A stretch of DNA of 64,000 nucleotides from VAZQ01 sp963771845 (GTDB lineage: Bacteria > Pseudomonadota > Alphaproteobacteria > Rhizobiales > Xanthobacteraceae): NCBI GenBank assembly GCA_963771845.1, contig CAVYVC010000038.1, forward strand, positions 1 through 64,000. Reading direction: 5' to 3'. This document shows positions 63,103 to 64,000 of the stretch, in pieces. The notes beneath the pieces were generated by a model. That model was given only the letters and a program-made list of their open reading frames with translations, searched no databases and was not told where the DNA came from. Numbering within the stretch: position 1 is the stretch's first letter; each line of letters begins with the position of its first letter. The translations under genes and the position numbers were made by a program.

Positions 63103-64000
63103 ATGTTGAACATAGGCGCGCGCTATAGCGACCGGCTTGATGGGGGTCAAGCAGGAGCGGCTGGGTGGGCCAGCAACGCGTTGTTACTTTCGACTTTCAC
63201 GGCCGCGATCTTTGTCAGCGCCGCGCTTCTGTTCCTGGTACAGCCGATGGTTACGAAGCTTGTGCTGCCCCGGTTCGGTGGAGCGCCGTCCGTGTGGTCG
63301 GTCGCCATTGTGTTCTTCCAAACCGCGCTGCTCGCCGGCTACGGCTATGCTCACTGGCTCACGCGCATGGTCCCGATCCATGCGGCCTTGGCGGCGCATG
63401 CGCTTGGCATTGCTGCGGCTGCGTTGCTGTTGCCGCTCGCCATCGTGACCGGATCGAGCTCACTGGTGCCCGGAAGCGAGGCAATCTCGCTCGTCGCACA
63501 GCTCGCCGTCTCGATCGGCCTGCCTTTTTTCGTCCTCGCCGCGAACAGTCCTCTCTTGCAGGCTTGGTTCGCCCGCAGTGAACATCCTGCGGCCGCTCAT
63601 CCCTATTTTCTGTACGCGGGCAGCAACCTCGGAAGCTTTCTCGCGCTGCTCTCCTATCCGCTCCTCATCGAACCATATTTAGGAGTTGGTGATCAGACGC
63701 GATATTGGTCGATTCTTTTTTACGCGTTGATCGGGCTGATCACAGCCTGTGGCATGTTGGTGTGGCGCACAGGTGACAAAAGCGCCTCGATTGCGCTCCA
63801 TGCCGACGCGGACACGGCACCGACACGGCGGGACGGCATCGGTTGGGCCGCACTCGCGGCGATCCCTTCCGGACTTCTGGTCGCGGTGACAGCACACATT
63901 TCAACCGACATCGCAGCGGTGCCGCTCCTTTGGGTCCCGCCGCTGGCGCTCTATCTTTTGAGCTTTGTCATTGTCTTTGCACGGCGCCCGTTGATTCCGC
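63103..64000 (+). CDS. Spermidine synthase-like membrane protein, 5-prime part
   Basis: The frame is open from ATG 63103 to the right edge, 299 codons, so the gene is incomplete. Hydrophobic helices fill this part: STFTAAIFVSAALLFLVQPM, APSVWSVAIVFFQTALLAGY, LVAQLAVSIGLPFFVLAANS, YWSILFYALIGLITACGMLV and LLWVPPLALYLLSFVIVFAR. LFLVQPMVTKLVLPRFGG and YAGSNLGSFLALLSYPLLIE are typical of proteins with an N-terminal membrane domain fused to a spermidine-synthase-like methyltransferase fold. That C-terminal fold would lie outside the window. Polyamine synthesis is not proven for this group. Confidence 0.8.
   Translation, partial: MLNIGARYSDRLDGGQAGAAGWASNALLLSTFTAAIFVSAALLFLVQPMVTKLVLPRFGGAPSVWSVAIVFFQTALLAGYGYAHWLTRMVPIHAALAAHALGIAAAALLLPLAIVTGSSSLVPGSEAISLVAQLAVSIGLPFFVLAANSPLLQAWFARSEHPAAAHPYFLYAGSNLGSFLALLSYPLLIEPYLGVGDQTRYWSILFYALIGLITACGMLVWRTGDKSASIALHADADTAPTRRDGIGWAALAAIPSGLLVAVTAHISTDIAAVPLLWVPPLALYLLSFVIVFARRPLIP

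Overview
The window looks like chromosomal DNA of an alphaproteobacterium of the order Hyphomicrobiales, close to Bradyrhizobium and relatives. The basis is GC-rich DNA, NdvB/NdvC-type genes for cyclic beta-1,3/1,6-glucan, a bacterial phosphatidylcholine synthase, the sdhE-mfd, glmU-glmS-DUF502 and aminotransferase-hom-glpX-recJ gene sets, and dispersed palindromic repeats of the kind common in that group. I recognised no rRNA, tRNA or CRISPR. Species cannot be told from the window.

Layout. 1-13 kb is patchy and eroded: a membrane hydroxylase, a decayed IS701-type insertion sequence, an orphan HlyD-type adaptor, a small exported protein of lower GC, a PAP2 phosphatase, a Bug-type binding protein, a frameshifted TIR/STAND/formylglycine-enzyme-like gene, then biotin genes bioA and bioF-bioD and a quinone oxidoreductase. 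13-23 kb carries pcs, a UbiH-type monooxygenase, a malyl-CoA-lyase-like enzyme, hspQ, an IalB-like exported protein, a frameshifted peptide-binding protein, and two adjacent genes for apparently degenerate enzymes (adenylate-forming and REC-REC-GGDEF). 23-27 kb holds mfd and sdhE. 27-37 kb is an archaic chaperone-usher pilus locus with its own histidine kinase and response regulator. 37-44 kb holds recG, a DUF502 membrane protein, glmS and glmU. 44-50.5 kb holds two small membrane proteins and the ndvC/ndvD/ndvB-like set. 50.5-56.5 kb is recJ, glpX, hom, an aminotransferase and a lipoprotein. 56.7-64 kb is phaC, a polar amino acid ABC transporter, argC and the start of a spermidine-synthase-like membrane protein that runs off the right edge.

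Main observation. In the pilus locus the same palindrome, GTCAG-N7-CTGAC, occurs three times, always between genes: upstream of each of the two pilin-like genes that lead transcription units, and upstream of the histidine kinase-response regulator pair, where it lies next to a TATAAT box. This suggests that the LuxR/NarL-type regulator controls the pilus and itself through this operator. A strong hairpin in the leader of the kinase gene could add attenuation. The locus appears inserted between sdhE-mfd and recG.

Caution. Several genes that should be intact (recG, the histidine kinase, the peptide-binding protein, the adenylate-forming enzyme) are each broken by one- or two-base shifts, often in short homopolymer runs. 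Some of these may be assembly errors rather than real mutations.
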